This document shows positions 42,417-54,799 of a DNA stretch of 64,000 nucleotides, piece after piece. The position numbers were made by a program, and so were the translations under genes. The notes under the pieces are model-generated. The model searched no databases, was not told the DNA's origin, and was given only the letters and a program-made list of their open reading frames with translations. Origin of the DNA: Protopterus annectens (taxonomy: Eukaryota > Chordata > Ceratodontiformes > Protopteridae). The first letter of the stretch is position 1. Each line of letters opens with the position of its first letter. The stretch lies in assembly GCF_019279795.1 (NCBI RefSeq), contig NC_056733.1:1420641800-1420705799 (forward strand), in the 5' to 3' direction.

Positions 42417-42541
42417 CCTCGAAAAAGGGCATAGCAAAATTAATTTAAAATGGGTGGCGAAAGCCAAACACACTCTGGCTAGGCTTGTAAATGCCCTAGG
42501 GCAGATAGCCTAGTATGAACCTATGAACCTATGAACCTATG

Positions 42542-43180
42542 AATGGCAGGAATGAAGATAGAGGAAAAGGACACATGAAACGTGGTAATGTAGACCAGAT
42601 AAGGGCGTGTCAATGTATGTACACCCCAAAGACAAGTCAGTAGCATGAAAAGTAAAAACATATTTACATAATACAGTATGTACTGCTGTTTACACCTCCT
42701 GTGTGGGTATATTCATATCATTACACCGTTATTGTATTTTATGTGACTGTCACACAAGGTCACATATCAATGTAGATGATAGGTTGTGATATAAACACCT
42801 TAACATAATCACTGGAGAGGACATTTAGCAAGGACAGTATATACAATAGGGATGTGTGCATATTGTGAAGGTGTACAAAATGAGTTGCTTGAATATGATT
42901 GAAATTTCAGCATAGATCTCAACAATCAGTACACATAGCAACAGGTTTATGGACAACAGTAGACAGAAGCATGCATAATCATGGACAACTATGGTGTTCA
43001 TACTGTAGTTTATATTGGAAATGTTGTGTCATAACTTTTATAACATTAAGGACTATTGCTATTGCCTTTCCCATTTGTGTGGAGTTAAGCAACAAGCAAA
43101 TGTGGTTCTCTGCTTAAATGGGAAAATAGTAATATTTCTATTGGTTCACCTTCCTTCACCCAAACACGCTAAGTGGTGAG
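42542..43180. other. No recognised feature
   Basis: AT-rich spacer after the CR1 tail; nothing recognised. Confidence 0.35.
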
Positions 43181-43184
43181 GCAT

Positions 43185-43345
43185 GACCATCAGCACTTTG
43201 GACAGTACTGAGTGTAAGAAATACACCTGCTGTCAAGCTTTCCCTATGGCAGCAGGTGTAAGACCAGTAAGCTCATATTTTGAGTACAAATGTCACAGGG
43301 TTCAAATCCAGCTCGATCTAATTTTTTTTTACACATGTTGTCAGG
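43185..43345 (+). mobile_element. Possible tRNA-derived SINE
   Basis: Contains GGGTTCAAATCCAGC (43296-43310), a good pol III B box, preceded by about 60 bp including AGCAGGTGTAAGACCAGTAAGC, a weak A box, and followed by a T run. Assignment rests mainly on the B box. Confidence 0.4.
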
Positions 43346-43439
43346 ATGGTGTTACATACTTAAATGTGATAATTTCTGCAAATGGGAGAGGCAATGACTA
43401 CAGTGAAGCCACCATGGTGGACCCCTAGTATAAACAGGA

Positions 43440-45436
43440 TATACAACAAGAGAATGAAACTAATGTCCAAGAACAAGAGAGAACTGGCTCAGCAGAGGAC
43501 GAATCCCTCTCTAGCTTAAACAAACAAATTAGATATTGTGTCAAGTGCTCCAAAGCTAATTATGAAGAACAAATAGCCTCCCTAGCTAAGGATAATCACA
43601 AGGCATTCTTTAACTACATCCAAAATCTAAAAGGGAATACCCAGCTATGCACTGAACTGGTTGTGTATGGCACTACCCATACTCAGTTTGTGGTAACAAC
43701 CAACCTGTTAGCTGATATATTTGGAGCAAACTTCACCCCCTGCCCCCTCCAGTCATCTCCTTAAGTATACCTACCACCATTCCTCAGCCTATTATCTCAA
43801 GAGAACAGGTTATCTTGGCGCTCTCCAAGGCCATAAAAATGACAATGGGACCAGACAACATCCCAGATTGCCTTTTAAACAACTTAAAATATGACCTAGC
43901 ACACCCACTTGGATCTCTGTTTCACCACAGCTTGTGAACTAGCTATGTTCCAGTGGAACGGAGGACAGCAATAGTAATCCCTCTGCACAAAGATAGAGCA
44001 CCAACCTATCCTGAGAATTATAGGCCCATAAGCTTAACTAGCCTCATCTGCAAGGCCATGGAAAGAATCATTATGGACCTTATTAACAAACACATTGGTA
44101 ATCTCCAAACTCTGGACCCAATCCATGTCAGATTCGTTAAAGGTAGATCATGCCTGTTAATCATGGTTGACTTCTTCGATAAAGTCACAACAGTCCTGGA
44201 TGAGAGAAAAACAGTGAATACCACCTATCTTGACCTAGCAAAGGAATATGACATAATCCCCCACTCAGTCATTATAGAGAAACTCTCCAAATTGGGAATT
44301 AACCCCTACATTACCAGATGAGTAGCCAACTGGCTCACCAATAGGACTCATACTGATTTCACCTCTAGCAAAAGACCAGTCACCAGTGGCATACCACAAA
44401 GTTCTGTGCTGGGCCCCCTTACAGTTCGGAATTTCTCAGAAGTCCAGGCAAACTTGGACAGCCTGTGGCTGACCAAGTTCGCTAATGGCTGCAAATTGGG
44501 AGCAATCATTGAGTCCCCCCAACAGTGTTAATATATTGCACACAGGGTTAACACAGACAAATGATTAGTGCCAAAGCCATGCATTAAAGCTAAATGTAAA
44601 AAATCCATTATTATTCCCTTTGGGAAAGCCGATATCCCTGCTAAGTACATTATAGACAGCACGCTCCTAAGTGCAGACCCAGTGATATATGATCTGGGTA
44701 CTCAGGTTGATAGCAATCTGAACTTTAACCATCACATATCCACAGTAGTAAGAGAATCCTATGTGACACATCCTATAAGTAAAGGCATCACATCTAGAAT
44801 CTAAGGATGTTATAATTCCATTATACTTGGCCCTCGTCAGACCAATAGTTGAGTAGAATGCTCCCTCTTGCATGTACCTCACCAGACACCTGCAACAATT
44901 GGAGAGACCACAGAGGGTTCTCATCAAGAAATTACAGAGTACACAAAACAAGGCTTCCGTGGAAAGACTGAAAGCGCTGTCACTATTCCTTCTCCTAAAG
45001 GTTGCTAAGGGGTGATGTGTGCCTGGCTTACAAGGCAATCTCTGATCCAGCCCTGATGGAAATGTTACACATTTCTAAATCATACTGCAGGAGGGTCACT
45101 CGCTGCAGGGACCTTAACCTAGCCTCTGAAATGAACAGGTCATGCTGGAGAGATAGATTCATCTCTCAGAGACTGCCACTTCTCTGGAACAAGCTTCCAA
45201 TTTACATGAAACAGAGCCCCTCCCTGACCCTCTTCAAATGCAACCTAGATTAATGAATTGGTGACCACAAATTCACTCCAGGGGTTGTGCCCATGTCCCA
45301 CCTTGACAGAGAAAGTAGGTATTAACTACCATAGACCATTACCTCTGAGAGCTTCACTCACCTAACCAGTGACAATTGGGACAACTTGTAAGGGCTCTAG
45401 GGCCATTAGCCCAATAACTTCCTATGAACCTATGTG
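43440..45436 (+). mobile_element. CR1 LINE, older decayed copy
   Basis: The connector (DNHKAFFNYIQNLKGNTQLC, about 43588), RT 43953-44321 (PENYRPISLTSLICKAMERI, FVKGRSCLLIMVDFFD), degraded motif C region (FANGCKLG, second Asp lost), the LIRPIVE-like block and CWRDRFISQRLPLLWNKLP (45140-45200) can all be read, in several frames with stops and small gaps. It ends in CCTATGAACCTATG. It is clearly more diverged than the copies at 2.7, 22.9 and 40.4 kb. Confidence 0.88.
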
Positions 45437-45639
45437 TTATTCCTTGGATTGTACAAACTGTCATTCTCCTGTTGTTTTGGGGTGGGGAGCCCAAGTACTA
45501 TTTGTGTGTTGCCACAGCAAAAGTTGGGTTTTAACAGTTTTGCTCTTGCAATCACAGGATCATAGGAGTTTACTAGGCTATCGACTGTTTCATCCCAAGG
45601 TAATACCATGGATATGCTAGTCAATACCCAGGACTGCAT

Positions 45640-45810
45640 TTAGTAATGACTGCCCATGTCCAAGAGGGTTGTGGGTGCTATCCCTGGTAAGAATTTACAG
45701 TGCCCCATCCACTCATCTAGGCTCCTTTTGATCAGTGTCATAGAGGTGCTCTGTTTCACATGAATTGGTAGCCTATTCCAAAGATATGGCAGTTGCTGGG
45801 AGACAAATCC
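45640..45810 (-). mobile_element. CR1 C-terminal fragment, inverted
   Basis: The minus strand reads FVSQQLPYLWNRLPIHVKQS and LDEWMGHCKFLPGI...LLD, the CR1 ORF2 C-terminus. It lacks the tail repeat and lies in opposite orientation to the copy just to its left. Confidence 0.8.
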
Positions 45811-46059
45811 TGGTATATTCTGGTAAACAATACAGTACTCCATTAGTATTCCTTGTTTTGGACCAAACATTGGTTTGTGCGTGTGAGAATGACATGTTAC
45901 AACCACAGCAACCTTAAATCACATGTCATCTACTTAGTTACATTAGCAAGTAGCGGTATGCAAGCATCTGACATTCTTTTGTGTTCTTAGACATTTATTT
46001 TCCTATTCCATGTTCATCACTTACCTTGATAGTCCAGCAGTTACAAGTGTTTTAAGTCG

Positions 46060-47260
46060 AGGCTGAGCTTGTGTGATGCTAGCAGTACACAGCTATTACA
46101 CTGGTAAGTAAGGTTGTGAGTGTTGTCTGGCATCAATGTTTACTGCATGTATGTGCATAGGCTGAAGGGTTTGGTGAGCATGTGTGCTATCCATTGCCTC
46201 TTGGCCAGGGTGAGGGCATATTATGCACACCTATATCTACCTACACCCACAGTGGCTGAAGCTTCCACCTCTGTCTTCTCACCTGTGTGTGGCTGTGGTG
46301 GTCTTGCCAGTGGTGGTGGGATGTGTGCCCCTTCCCCTTGGTGTTCCTGCTGCAGCTGTTTTCTCAAAATAATACTGTGAAGGATGGCACAGATGGTGAA
46401 TATTTCAGCACACATACAGTGATTGTACTGCAGGGCTCCCCTGATGTATATAGGCACTGGAACGGTGACTTCAGCAGCTCAAAAGCATGCCCTATGATAT
46501 TTCTTGTTTTAGAGTGTGCCTCATTATAGCGTTCTTCAGGGAGTGGGTGTGCATTTCTTTTATCAGCCACTGCTCCAGTGCATAACCTGCGTCCCCCAGT
46601 AAATGTGGAATATCTCCCCTGGAAAACCTCTGATAGAATTTGGAGTTATGCCAGATATGTGAGTCTTGGTAACTGCCTGAGTTACCAGCAGACACATTCA
46701 GGAAATTTTCCTTAGCATTACACACAACCTGCAAGTCTTTCTGTTTATGTACACCCTTCCCTGTTCCCTGGATATTGCTTTATTTAAATGTGCATGCAGT
46801 CTATGGCACCTAGGACTTCAGGGAAGTGTGCTACAGGGTAGAAATCCTGCATAGTTGTAGCTGTGTCCTCAGGTGTATGGGGAAACTGTATGTAATCACT
46901 GGCATATTGTAGCATAGCATTCAGGAACTGATGTGGCATCCTGGATGCTGATGTCTGTGATACCACCAGCATATCCCCTGTTGGTCTCTGGAAGGTTCAT
47001 GTGGCTAATATTCTAAGTGCTACACATACCTTAGTCTCTACAGGTACTGGTTTCCCCTCAGTTTTCCCTTGCTCTCAGTTGTGGACGACAAAGGTTGCAG
47101 AGTTCTTGGGCTATGTCTCTGTCCACCCTGTAGCACTCTACAATTGCCACATCATGCAGACCATGGAACGTTAAATGGGGAATAAACACCATTATTTTTC
47201 TTGGCTGAGGTCTATTAGCATCAGCAGCACAGAACTGGGCCTGTTGCACATACACATGTA
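46060..47260 (-). pseudogene. PIF/Harbinger transposase, copy 2 (broken)
   Basis: Homologous to copy 1 over its length. N-terminus 47058-47255 (FHGLHDVAIVECYRVDRDIA). 46784-46972 has VVSQTSASRMPHQFLNAM and PEVLGAIDCMHI (first Asp). 46492-46734 has QVVCNAKENFLNVSAGN, GSYQDSHIWH (second Asp kept) and LLGDAGYALEQWL. 46364-46570 has RNIIGHAFELLKSPFQCL (Glu position altered), and the C-terminus reads ILHSIILRKQLQQE. At least three frame changes. It shows the order of the C-terminal part that in copy 1 is separated by CR1. Termini of the element were not identified. Confidence 0.85.
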
Positions 47261-47386
47261 CAGGAGCAACAGCGGCCCCTAACGTTATTTCTGTGTACAG
47301 TAGTTTCCGTGGCTGTATTCCAATAGGTGTGTGAAATTCCCAGGGAAAACTTACACTGAGACTACATGACTGCTTTATAGCTTGTT

Positions 47387-49325
47387 CATAGGTTCATACT
47401 TGTGTACTAGGCTAATGGCCCTGGAGCCTTTACAAGCCTAGCCCACAGAATGCCCTGGCATCATGCTGCCTGACATTAGTTCCCAGTGCCTCTATCAAGT
47501 AGAGCCACTGGAGTGATCCCGGGGTGAACTTTCTACTTCCCATCCACTCATCAATATTTCTCTTGAAAAGGGCCAGTGAGGTGCTCTGCTTGACATGTAT
47601 GGGAAGTCTATTCCAGAGCATGGGCAGTCTCTGGGTTATGAACCTGTCCCTCCAGCATGTTCTGTTGATTGTGGTAATGAGGTTGAGGTCTCTGGAGCAT
47701 GTGGTGTGGAGGGATTGGGATTTCTTTAGATGTAGCATTTCTAACAGAGCTGGGACAGACGTGGCTTTGTAAGTCAAGCAGAGATCGCCTCTTAGTAGAC
47801 GATATGAGACAGAGAAAAGCTGGAGTTTTTTTGAGTCTGTCCATGTATGACATGTGTTTAAGGCCTAAGATCCTCTTTGTGAGGTACTTTTGTGGCCTTT
47901 CCAGCTGTTGCATGTGTCTAGTAAGATACTTGCCAAATGGGGCGTTATACTCGATGATTGGCCTAATGAGGGAAGAGTAGAGAGAGATGATGACCTCTTT
48001 CTTCCTGGATGCAAAACCCTTAGTAATGAGATGTGAAACATAGAAGGACTTTCTGGCCACAGTGGCAATGTGGTGGTCGAAGGAGAGGTTGCTGTTAACC
48101 TGTGTCCCCAGATCTCTTATAATGCCTTCAGTGTTCAGTGGACTCCCATCAATGTGGTAATTAGTGGGAACTGAGTTTTTCCCAAAGGGGATGATGACGC
48201 ATGTTTTGGCATTAAGCTTAAGGCCATGGTTTCAACACCAGTCATTGGTCTCAGTGAGGCCTTTCTGTAGGATGTCTACATCACTTGGGGAGTTAATAAG
48301 GGCTCCCAGCTTGCAGTTGTCTGCAAACTTGGTCAGCCAGAGTCCCTCCGTGTTGGCTTGGACTTCTGAGAAGTAGATGCCAAACAGGAGAGAACCCAGG
48401 ACTGATCCCTGTAGGACTCCACCCGTGACTGGTCAGCAATCTGACTTGGAGTCCACTACATTCACACTGTGGGTTCTATCTGTGAGCCAGTTTGCAACCC
48501 ACCTAGTGATACAGGGGTTGATGCCTAGTTTGGTGAATTTATCAATAATTCCTGAGTGAGGAATGTTATCAAAGGCCTTAGCCAGATCGAGGAAGACTGA
48601 ATGAACTGCCTTCCCCTCATCCACAGCTCTGATGACTGACTCAAAGAAGTCAACCAGGTTGAGAAGGCATGATCGACCTTTCACAAAACCAAATTGCATG
48701 GGATCTAGAGTTTGGAGATTCCCTATACTCTTGTTAATTATTTCCATGATGATGCTCTCCATAGCCTTACATATCAGACTCATCAGGCTAACAGGGCAAT
48801 AATTCTCAGGGTCTGTAGTCGCTCCCCCTTTATGCAGAGGGATGACTGTAGCAGTGTGCCATTCGGTAGGGACAAAGCTTGAGGTGAGGCTGTGATTGAG
48901 CAGGTCACACAGATGTGGTGCCAGTTCATTTTGTAGTTCATGTAGAACACATCCAGGGATATTGTTGGGTCCCATGGAAGCTGTATTCTTGGCCTTAGCA
49001 ATGCAGCTTTAACCTGTGCTGCAGTAATGCTGGGTACCTGGCATTCATCCGATATTGTGATTGGTTCTTTGTGGGGGGGGGGTAAAGTTGGCACTGAATC
49101 TGTCAGCTAGTATGTTGGCAATATCTGTTGGCTCAGTATAGGAGGTACCATTGTGCAGTAACTCAGAGCAAACCTGGGTATTGGAATGGAGATTTTTGAT
49201 ATAACTATAAAAGGCTTTGTGGTTGTTTTTCGTGTCTGCCGCAATTCTGACTTCATAGCTGGCTTTAGAGGTTTTGATGAGGGATCTCAACTTTTTGTTG
49301 AGGCTAATAAGAGAGTTTTTCCAGT
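47387..49325 (-). mobile_element. CR1 LINE, minus strand
   Basis: The 3' tail is at the left (CATAGGTTCATA, 47386-47397) and the 5' truncation point near 49325 in the connector (KLRSLIKTSKASYEVRIAAD). RT at 48433-48975: GPNNIPGCVLHEL, FVKGRSCLLNLVDFFE and FLDLAKAFDNIPHSG; left of it GVLQGSVLGSLLFGIY-like motif B, then FADNCKLGAL in which the Asp pair is altered, and the C-terminal LWNRLPIHVKQS at 47540-47600. About five frame breaks. The two RT halves meet near 48433. Confidence 0.9.
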
Positions 49326-49544
49326 CAGTTGAATAGCTCCACCATCTTGGATTGGTCGATTAGCATACACTTCAGCTGCTTATGCTGTAATAAGCATGCC
49401 ACAATGTTTACCATGTTGAGCGGCTCTACATGGCATATAGAGCTGCTTACTGAATACAAAACAGTGTGCTGCCACATACACAGTCTTAACACACCATGTA
49501 GGCTTTATTGAATCTATACCATAGTTTATCCTGGTGTTGAGTAA

Positions 49545-50515
49545 GACCAGAGACAGCTTTTGGCTAGGAAGAATCTCAGAATGGTTTTGAAGGATGAGAG
49601 GGATGGTAATGACCTGATGGATAGAGATAAGGAGTTCCAGGCCTTAGCAACATGGTATGAGTACAGACAAAGCCCAGCAGATTCGATAGGGTTCTGGACA
49701 GACAGGAGTTTTTGGTCACTGGATCATAATAATAGACTAGAAACAAAGCTGTGTAGAATGTTATTTAGTGTTGGCCAAGCAGATGGATTCTGGATAATTT
49801 TATAGATGGTAAGAAGCTGTGTATATGACAGTTGACGGGGTAGTTCTAACTAATTTAGGCTTTTTAGTGCTATAGAGTTGTGGGTTCTGAAAGGGGTATT
49901 TGCTGCTAATTTAGCAACTTTTGTTACAGCATTGCTCAAGTTTTGATTTTTGTAATGCCTGAAGGTTAGTAAGGATGGGAACACTATAAAAAAGTGTGGG
50001 GAGGAGATAAGTAGTGGCAAGTGTAGCTTTATTTGGGGCGGTGAGAAAGTCTTTGGCTCTATAAAGCATTCCTAGCTTTTGATATTTTTTATGCAGTTTT
50101 GTATATGTAGGTTGAATTTACAATTATACACTATCATCCCTAATAATTTGCTATGAAAAAGTGACTTCAATGGTTGTATTATCAAGAGAGAGGACTTTAA
50201 ATTTTGTTTTTTTTTGTGGGAGAGGGATTTGAGAAAAAATGTATTTTTTTTAAGGTTGAGCATGAATTGTGAGTTATAAAGCCATGTTTCAGTTGCTGTT
50301 AAAGCTTCTTGAATAATTTTTTGGAGGTATGCCACATCGTCAGATGTGCAAATGAGTGTGGAGTCATGTACGTACTGTATTAGGGAGGACTGCTGTGTAG
50401 ATGTGTGGAGGGTTTTGATGAGAATGTTAAAGGGGAGGGTACAATGGACAGAGCCTTGTGGTACACCAGTGGTGGGAGGTATGGAGAAAGGCTGGAGTTT
50501 AGATCTAGGGATGTC
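49545..50515 (-). mobile_element. L2-like LINE fragment, minus strand
   Basis: 50072-50524 (minus) has TTGVPQGSVHCTLPFNILIK (motif B), LIQYVHDSTLICTS (motif C, degraded) and LNLKKN, KLLGMIV-type blocks. The left part reads LNSLALKSLNLLELPRQLSY and YHVAKAWNSLSLSIRSLPSL (C-terminus). It is the same clade as 19970-25660 but a different, older copy. The right edge meets a CR1 at a shared TGTCATTGTCC stretch. Confidence 0.75.
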
Positions 50516-51216
50516 ATTGTCCACCTTTACTTAGCCCTCATTAGGCCAGTCATTGAATATAATGCCCCTTTGGTATGTATATGTCCTGACATATGCAACA
50601 ACTGGAGCACCCACAGAGACACCTTACTAAAAGGATACAAGGCCTAAGCAACATGCCCTACATATACCGACTCAAAGCCTTGTCATTATATTCGGTATCC
50701 TACAGACTACTGAGGTGACCTGTGTCTGGCTTACAAGGCATCCTCTGACTTTACTAATTGATTACATCAGCAAGTCAAATGGTATCAGAAATACTTGGTC
50801 TAGGGACCTCTTCCACAAAATCAACAGAATGGTTTGGAAGGACAGGTATATCTTGCACAGGATACTGCTGCTATGGAACAGACTCTCCATCCACATAAAA
50901 CAAAGTTCATCCCTGTTGATCTTCAAGTACAACTTAGATCTATGGATGGGAAACAGAAAATTCTCTAGGACTGCCCCTTTACTACTAATGAAAAAATGCA
51001 GCTTATAAATGCTTTATTCCACACATGGGTCCCCTCAAATTATCTATGGTATGATCCCTGTTATTCTGTTTAGAGGTAATATAAAATTATCAACCATGAG
51101 ATGGGTAAATCCAATCTACAACCAACTGGGATAGGTTATTTTGAGCATAAAAAGTAAAATGGCTAGGCATAAAATGGCCTGCGAGGGCAGTAGCCTAGTA
51201 CTTACCTAGGAACCTA
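50512..51216 (+). mobile_element. CR1 LINE, short 3' copy
   Basis: Starts at ALIRPVIEYNAPL (CR1 RT C-terminal side), continues through WKDRYILHRILLLWNRLSIH and ends with GGCAGTAGCCTAGTACTTAC then CTAGGAACCTAT, a decayed CR1 tail. It abuts a minus-strand L2-like fragment with about 11 bp in common at the junction, as expected for microhomology-mediated 5' joining. Confidence 0.82.
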
Positions 51217-52791
51217 TATGCAGAAGAAAATATTCTCTCATCTATTAACCATATTATTAAGGCACCAGAATAGCTCTGAATGAACTTCTGCATGAAACTG
51301 AAAGACACAGAGGATAGTAAGAATATGATCAGATTATTTTCAAATGACTGGGAGAAAATCCATAAATGCTACACAGAAAGTTAAAAACAAATATAAAATA
51401 AGTTCAGCTATGTGAAGAAACTCTTTATAGATTCTGAAATATTTCTAATGCCCATAAGTCCCAAAATGTCAGTATTCAGTCTAAATATTGTGAGTTTTGT
51501 AGCTAATGTGCTACCTGGAGAGGTTTCTGTTGCTAGAAGAGCAGATGAACCAAGCTGCCTGATTCTTCTCAGTCTTATACTGTTCTTTCTTCACTGATGT
51601 TATATACTTTTCTTTCTTCTACATCCACATAAAAGTATACTTCAGATTATCATTCAGCATTTTGTTAACTTTTAAGATGACAAACGCGCCTTGTAATTTT
51701 TCCCTAATTTGAAAATATTTTCTATGAAGCAATGCATTACATTAAGCTTGATATCACACCACCCCTGTTATGTATTCCTAATAACACTCTAAAAAACAAG
51801 TGGCAGGGATTTTTTTAACAGTAGCTTGAAATGTAAATAATTTAAAAATGGAATTTACCAAGTCCCTTCTGAAAAACTGGCCTGCTCTCAGTATTGATAA
51901 CTCTGGGAAAAAAAAAAACAAAACAAGACATACATATACCGTCATAAATAAAAAGTAAAAATGCGCCTTTTAAATAGTACGGCAAACAGAAGGTAACATA
52001 CTCAGATGTGTTTCCTGTAAGTGTAAGGGTCATAACAGTGAAAGAATGTGGTTTGTCTACCAATGTGGATTTCTTAAAACAGACAGGTATACAAACTAAT
52101 CCTTGATGATGTGTATAAATGATAGACATGATGCACGGGTAGTACAGGGGACAGATGTATGGTCATAGTCACATGCATCACAGCCAACACTGTATGAATC
52201 TGCCTCCTGCACAGCTAAGGACTAAAGGAAACTGAAGGGAGAGATTGTATAGCCATGATAATACAGAGATGTGAGAAAACAGGGATGTCATGCCACTGAA
52301 AATGTATTATGATAGTTATTACCCACCTCCAGTCTGTCTTCTCTGTAAACAGGGCTACCTTGGTGAAGCAGCGAGGCCTTCTATCACATTTGCATGGCTT
52401 CTTATGATAATATTTAATTTGCATGCATATGTTTAACATTTGTTTAAGCTAGGTTATATCTTGTGTAAAGAACAATTTGGAATGGTGATCTGTTTCACAA
52501 TGCCAATGAATGAAGCAATGCTACAAAGGAGAAGGGTTCTAATGACAAACACATTGCTAACGAAATTACACTAAACAGAGATGTAGGAGAAGAAAGTGCA
52601 TGTCTACTTAAGCAGCAGTGCAGTTATTGACCTCAATATGCTCTGTTCATAATGAGTACTGGAGACATCTGCTCTTCTATCAGACCTGCAATTCATCCAT
52701 CCAGTGCTGCCTGGCTCTGATAACTCTGTCAGTGTGCACTACTAATCTGTCATACTTAATATGCGATTATCCATGAATCACAGGATTGGTC
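51217..52791. other. No recognised feature
   Basis: AT-rich sequence without domains on either strand; no repeat structure evident by eye. Confidence 0.4.

Positions 52792-52866
<75 letters not shown>
52792..52866. repeat. (CA)n microsatellite
   Basis: About 36 uninterrupted CA units. Confidence 0.98.
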
Positions 52867-53439
52867 GCCAGATGAGTACAATGGACAGGTTTTGAAAATG
52901 AATTTTAGGGGCAACTACACAAATAGTAATGCCATACATTATTATCAGCAAGGAAGAAACAAGCATTACAGGTGCATCTCTGATGCAGTGGACAACTCAA
53001 AATAATATGTTACAACTTTGTAAGTTAGCAAATGCTTATGTAGATCAAAATGGGCATCGGATGGTGCAGAGAGAGCAGTCTTTTCTACTGTGCTGATCAC
53101 CCATCTTCAGTCAGTGAAACGTGCCAGAGGGCCAGTAAAGACAGTGGACTGAGCTACACTCACTGCTTGTCCTTTTCTGGATTTGGATGGGGTTTGTTTG
53201 TGCTGGCTACATCTCCATGATATTTGCCAGGAGTTCTAGCCAAGGCAGAATCACAATACAAGGGAATACAACAGGATTACCCACAAAAGAGGTGGCATGC
53301 ATGGAAACGTGTGCACACATATTGCACTAATACCACTACACATTCCCTGTGGGGAGGGGGGGAGTAAGCTGGTGAAAAAAGACTTGAGTGGTGTTCATAT
53401 GCAAATACTAGACTATCAGTCTGCAGTCTATTATACACC
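52867..53439. other. No recognised feature
   Basis: Nothing recognised except a short G-rich run (GGGGAGGGGGGGAG) near 53350. Confidence 0.35.
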
Positions 53440-53525
53440 TAGCCAATAACCAGAGTTCAGAAATAAACCTGTACCTTGTATCTGTGAGGTAAAGACCTTA
53501 ACCATTATTCCAATTCATCCTCCTC
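53440..53525 (-). mobile_element. tRNA-like SINE unit 1
   Basis: The minus strand reads GGAATAATGGTTAAGGTCTT then TACCTCACAGATACAAGG and ACAGGTTTATTTCTGAAC, i.e. the spacing of a tRNA A box (ATGGTTAAGG) and a degraded B box. About 55710-55745 (GGCATAATGGTTAAGGTGTT, plus) has a similar A-box block. Confidence 0.45.
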
Positions 53526-53539
53526 AAAGCTCTACTTGT

Positions 53540-53640
53540 ATCTAGATTATATTACCCCAGATGGGTCTCAAACACACAATGCCTTTCTTAGGAGGCCAAT
53601 GTCTTAACCAATAGGCCACCCTCATTTCCTCAACTTTAAC
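53540..53640 (-). mobile_element. tRNA-like SINE unit 2
   Basis: The minus strand reads GGGTGGCCTATTGGTTAAGA, CATTGGCCTCCTAAG, then TGTGTGTTTGAGACCCATCT. GTGGCCTATTGGTTAAGA fits an A box and GTTTGAGACCC fits a B box, with normal tRNA spacing. The remainder runs into AT-rich sequence. Confidence 0.55.
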
Positions 53641-53834
53641 CTAGTGATACTACCGTGTTGTTTCCCACACAATGGGGCTCTGATCTGGGAGATCTAAATG
53701 TGGGACACAACTACAAGGATAAATTAGAACTGCAGGAATGTGGCAGATGGCAGAAGGAAATCCAAAGAGAAATGTGGCAAAGTACATGCAGAGCATATGA
53801 CAAAAAAGATATTCAGGGAGAAACTTAAATTTTT

Positions 53835-54055
53835 TGGGGGGTGGGGATACTTTGTCTAAGGTAGCCATATCATTCACATATAAAGGTGCCTCAGTAACGT
53901 TACAATTTTTGCTATGTTTTTATAAACAAAACCCATATTTAATAATGTATGTGTAATGTTTGATATACTGTTAAAGCTTTTCTCCCACGGGCCTCCACTG
54001 AAAATATGATTTGCCCAGTTGAAATTCCCAGTTACTAAAAAAGAAACAGATAAAT
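53835..54055 (+). mobile_element. L2-like LINE 3' end
   Basis: AAGCTTTTCTCCCACGGGCC then CTCCACTGAAAATATGATTT and CCCAGTTACTAAAAAAGAAA: the same 3' UTR end block as at 25550-25645 and 34497-34588. No coding part remains. Confidence 0.65.
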
Positions 54056-54504
54056 ACAAATTACAAGGAGCTAATTCCTAAGCAATTAATAGGGAGGGGG
54101 TCCAAAGACAGAACCTAAGGAACCCCAGAGGTGGGGGCGCTACCATGTTTTCATGGTGTGTACTTTATTTGTTCATCGAGTACTTTCACCAGGTTTACTG
54201 CAGTCAGCCCTTCTTACAGCAACAAGATAGTATGGTTGCCATCTGTCCCTCTTTATGCAGTACAGTCCCTATTAAGGCAGTTGCTTCCTGTGAAAAAACA
54301 TGAAAAATGGAAAATGTCCTGAGATTTTAGGAGAAAAAAATATTTTCCATGTTTCCTTTAACAGTTGCATGAAACAATTATTTCATATCTGAAATACCCA
54401 AATATTATATCAAATAAAAAACAAATTCTACAAAAATTGACATTTATCGCAGCAAAACAAAAGTGAATTGTGAATTTTTGCACTGCATGTTTGCCCTGCA
54501 AAAA

Positions 54505-54590
54505 ATATATTTGTTTATTGGGAAAGACCATCTGGGTCTCAACAGTCCATTTTTCAGTGGAGGCCTGTGAAGAAAAGTTCCACTTAACAG
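54505..54590 (-). mobile_element. L2-like LINE 3' end, inverted
   Basis: The reverse complement reads GGAACTTTTCTTCACAGGCC then TCCACTGAAAAATGGACTGT and CTTTCCCAATAAACAAATAT, the same L2-like 3' end block. Confidence 0.6.
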
Positions 54591-54799
54591 ATAAAATTTT
54601 TAAAAATTCAAACTCGTTACATAATATCTCATATTTCCATAAAAAGTCCCATGTTGGGCATTTGAAAAGGTGACAGTCCTACAGGTTAGGAAAAACATTC
54701 ATCACTGGCAGATGACCAAGCCTTGCACCCATGTCCCTTATGGACAGAGGTAGCTTATAAATGCCTGGCCCTCAATGTCCTATTTGGACAGAGGACATC

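Larger units (their letters stand above)
36032..42541 (+). mobile_element. CR1 LINE, most complete copy, split by a Penelope-like element
   Basis: CR1 sequence at 36032-36808 and 40404-42541, with a Penelope-like element in between. It retains endonuclease, connector, full RT, C-terminus and a 3' tail of three CCTATGAA units. The 5' UTR, any ORF1 and the first endonuclease residues are missing. Breaks: a frame change just before the insertion, one at about 40860 and a TGA after RKSKSH. This copy best defines the family seen in at least eight places in the window. Confidence 0.93.

Noticed and set aside
42518-42541. Telomere-like short repeats (CCTATGAA)n
   Set aside because: Only two to three units, always at CR1 3' ends; it is the LINE tail repeat.
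43296-43310. Functional tRNA gene
   Set aside because: Good B box only; no cloverleaf, no acceptor stem pairing, weak A box. Kept as a possible SINE.
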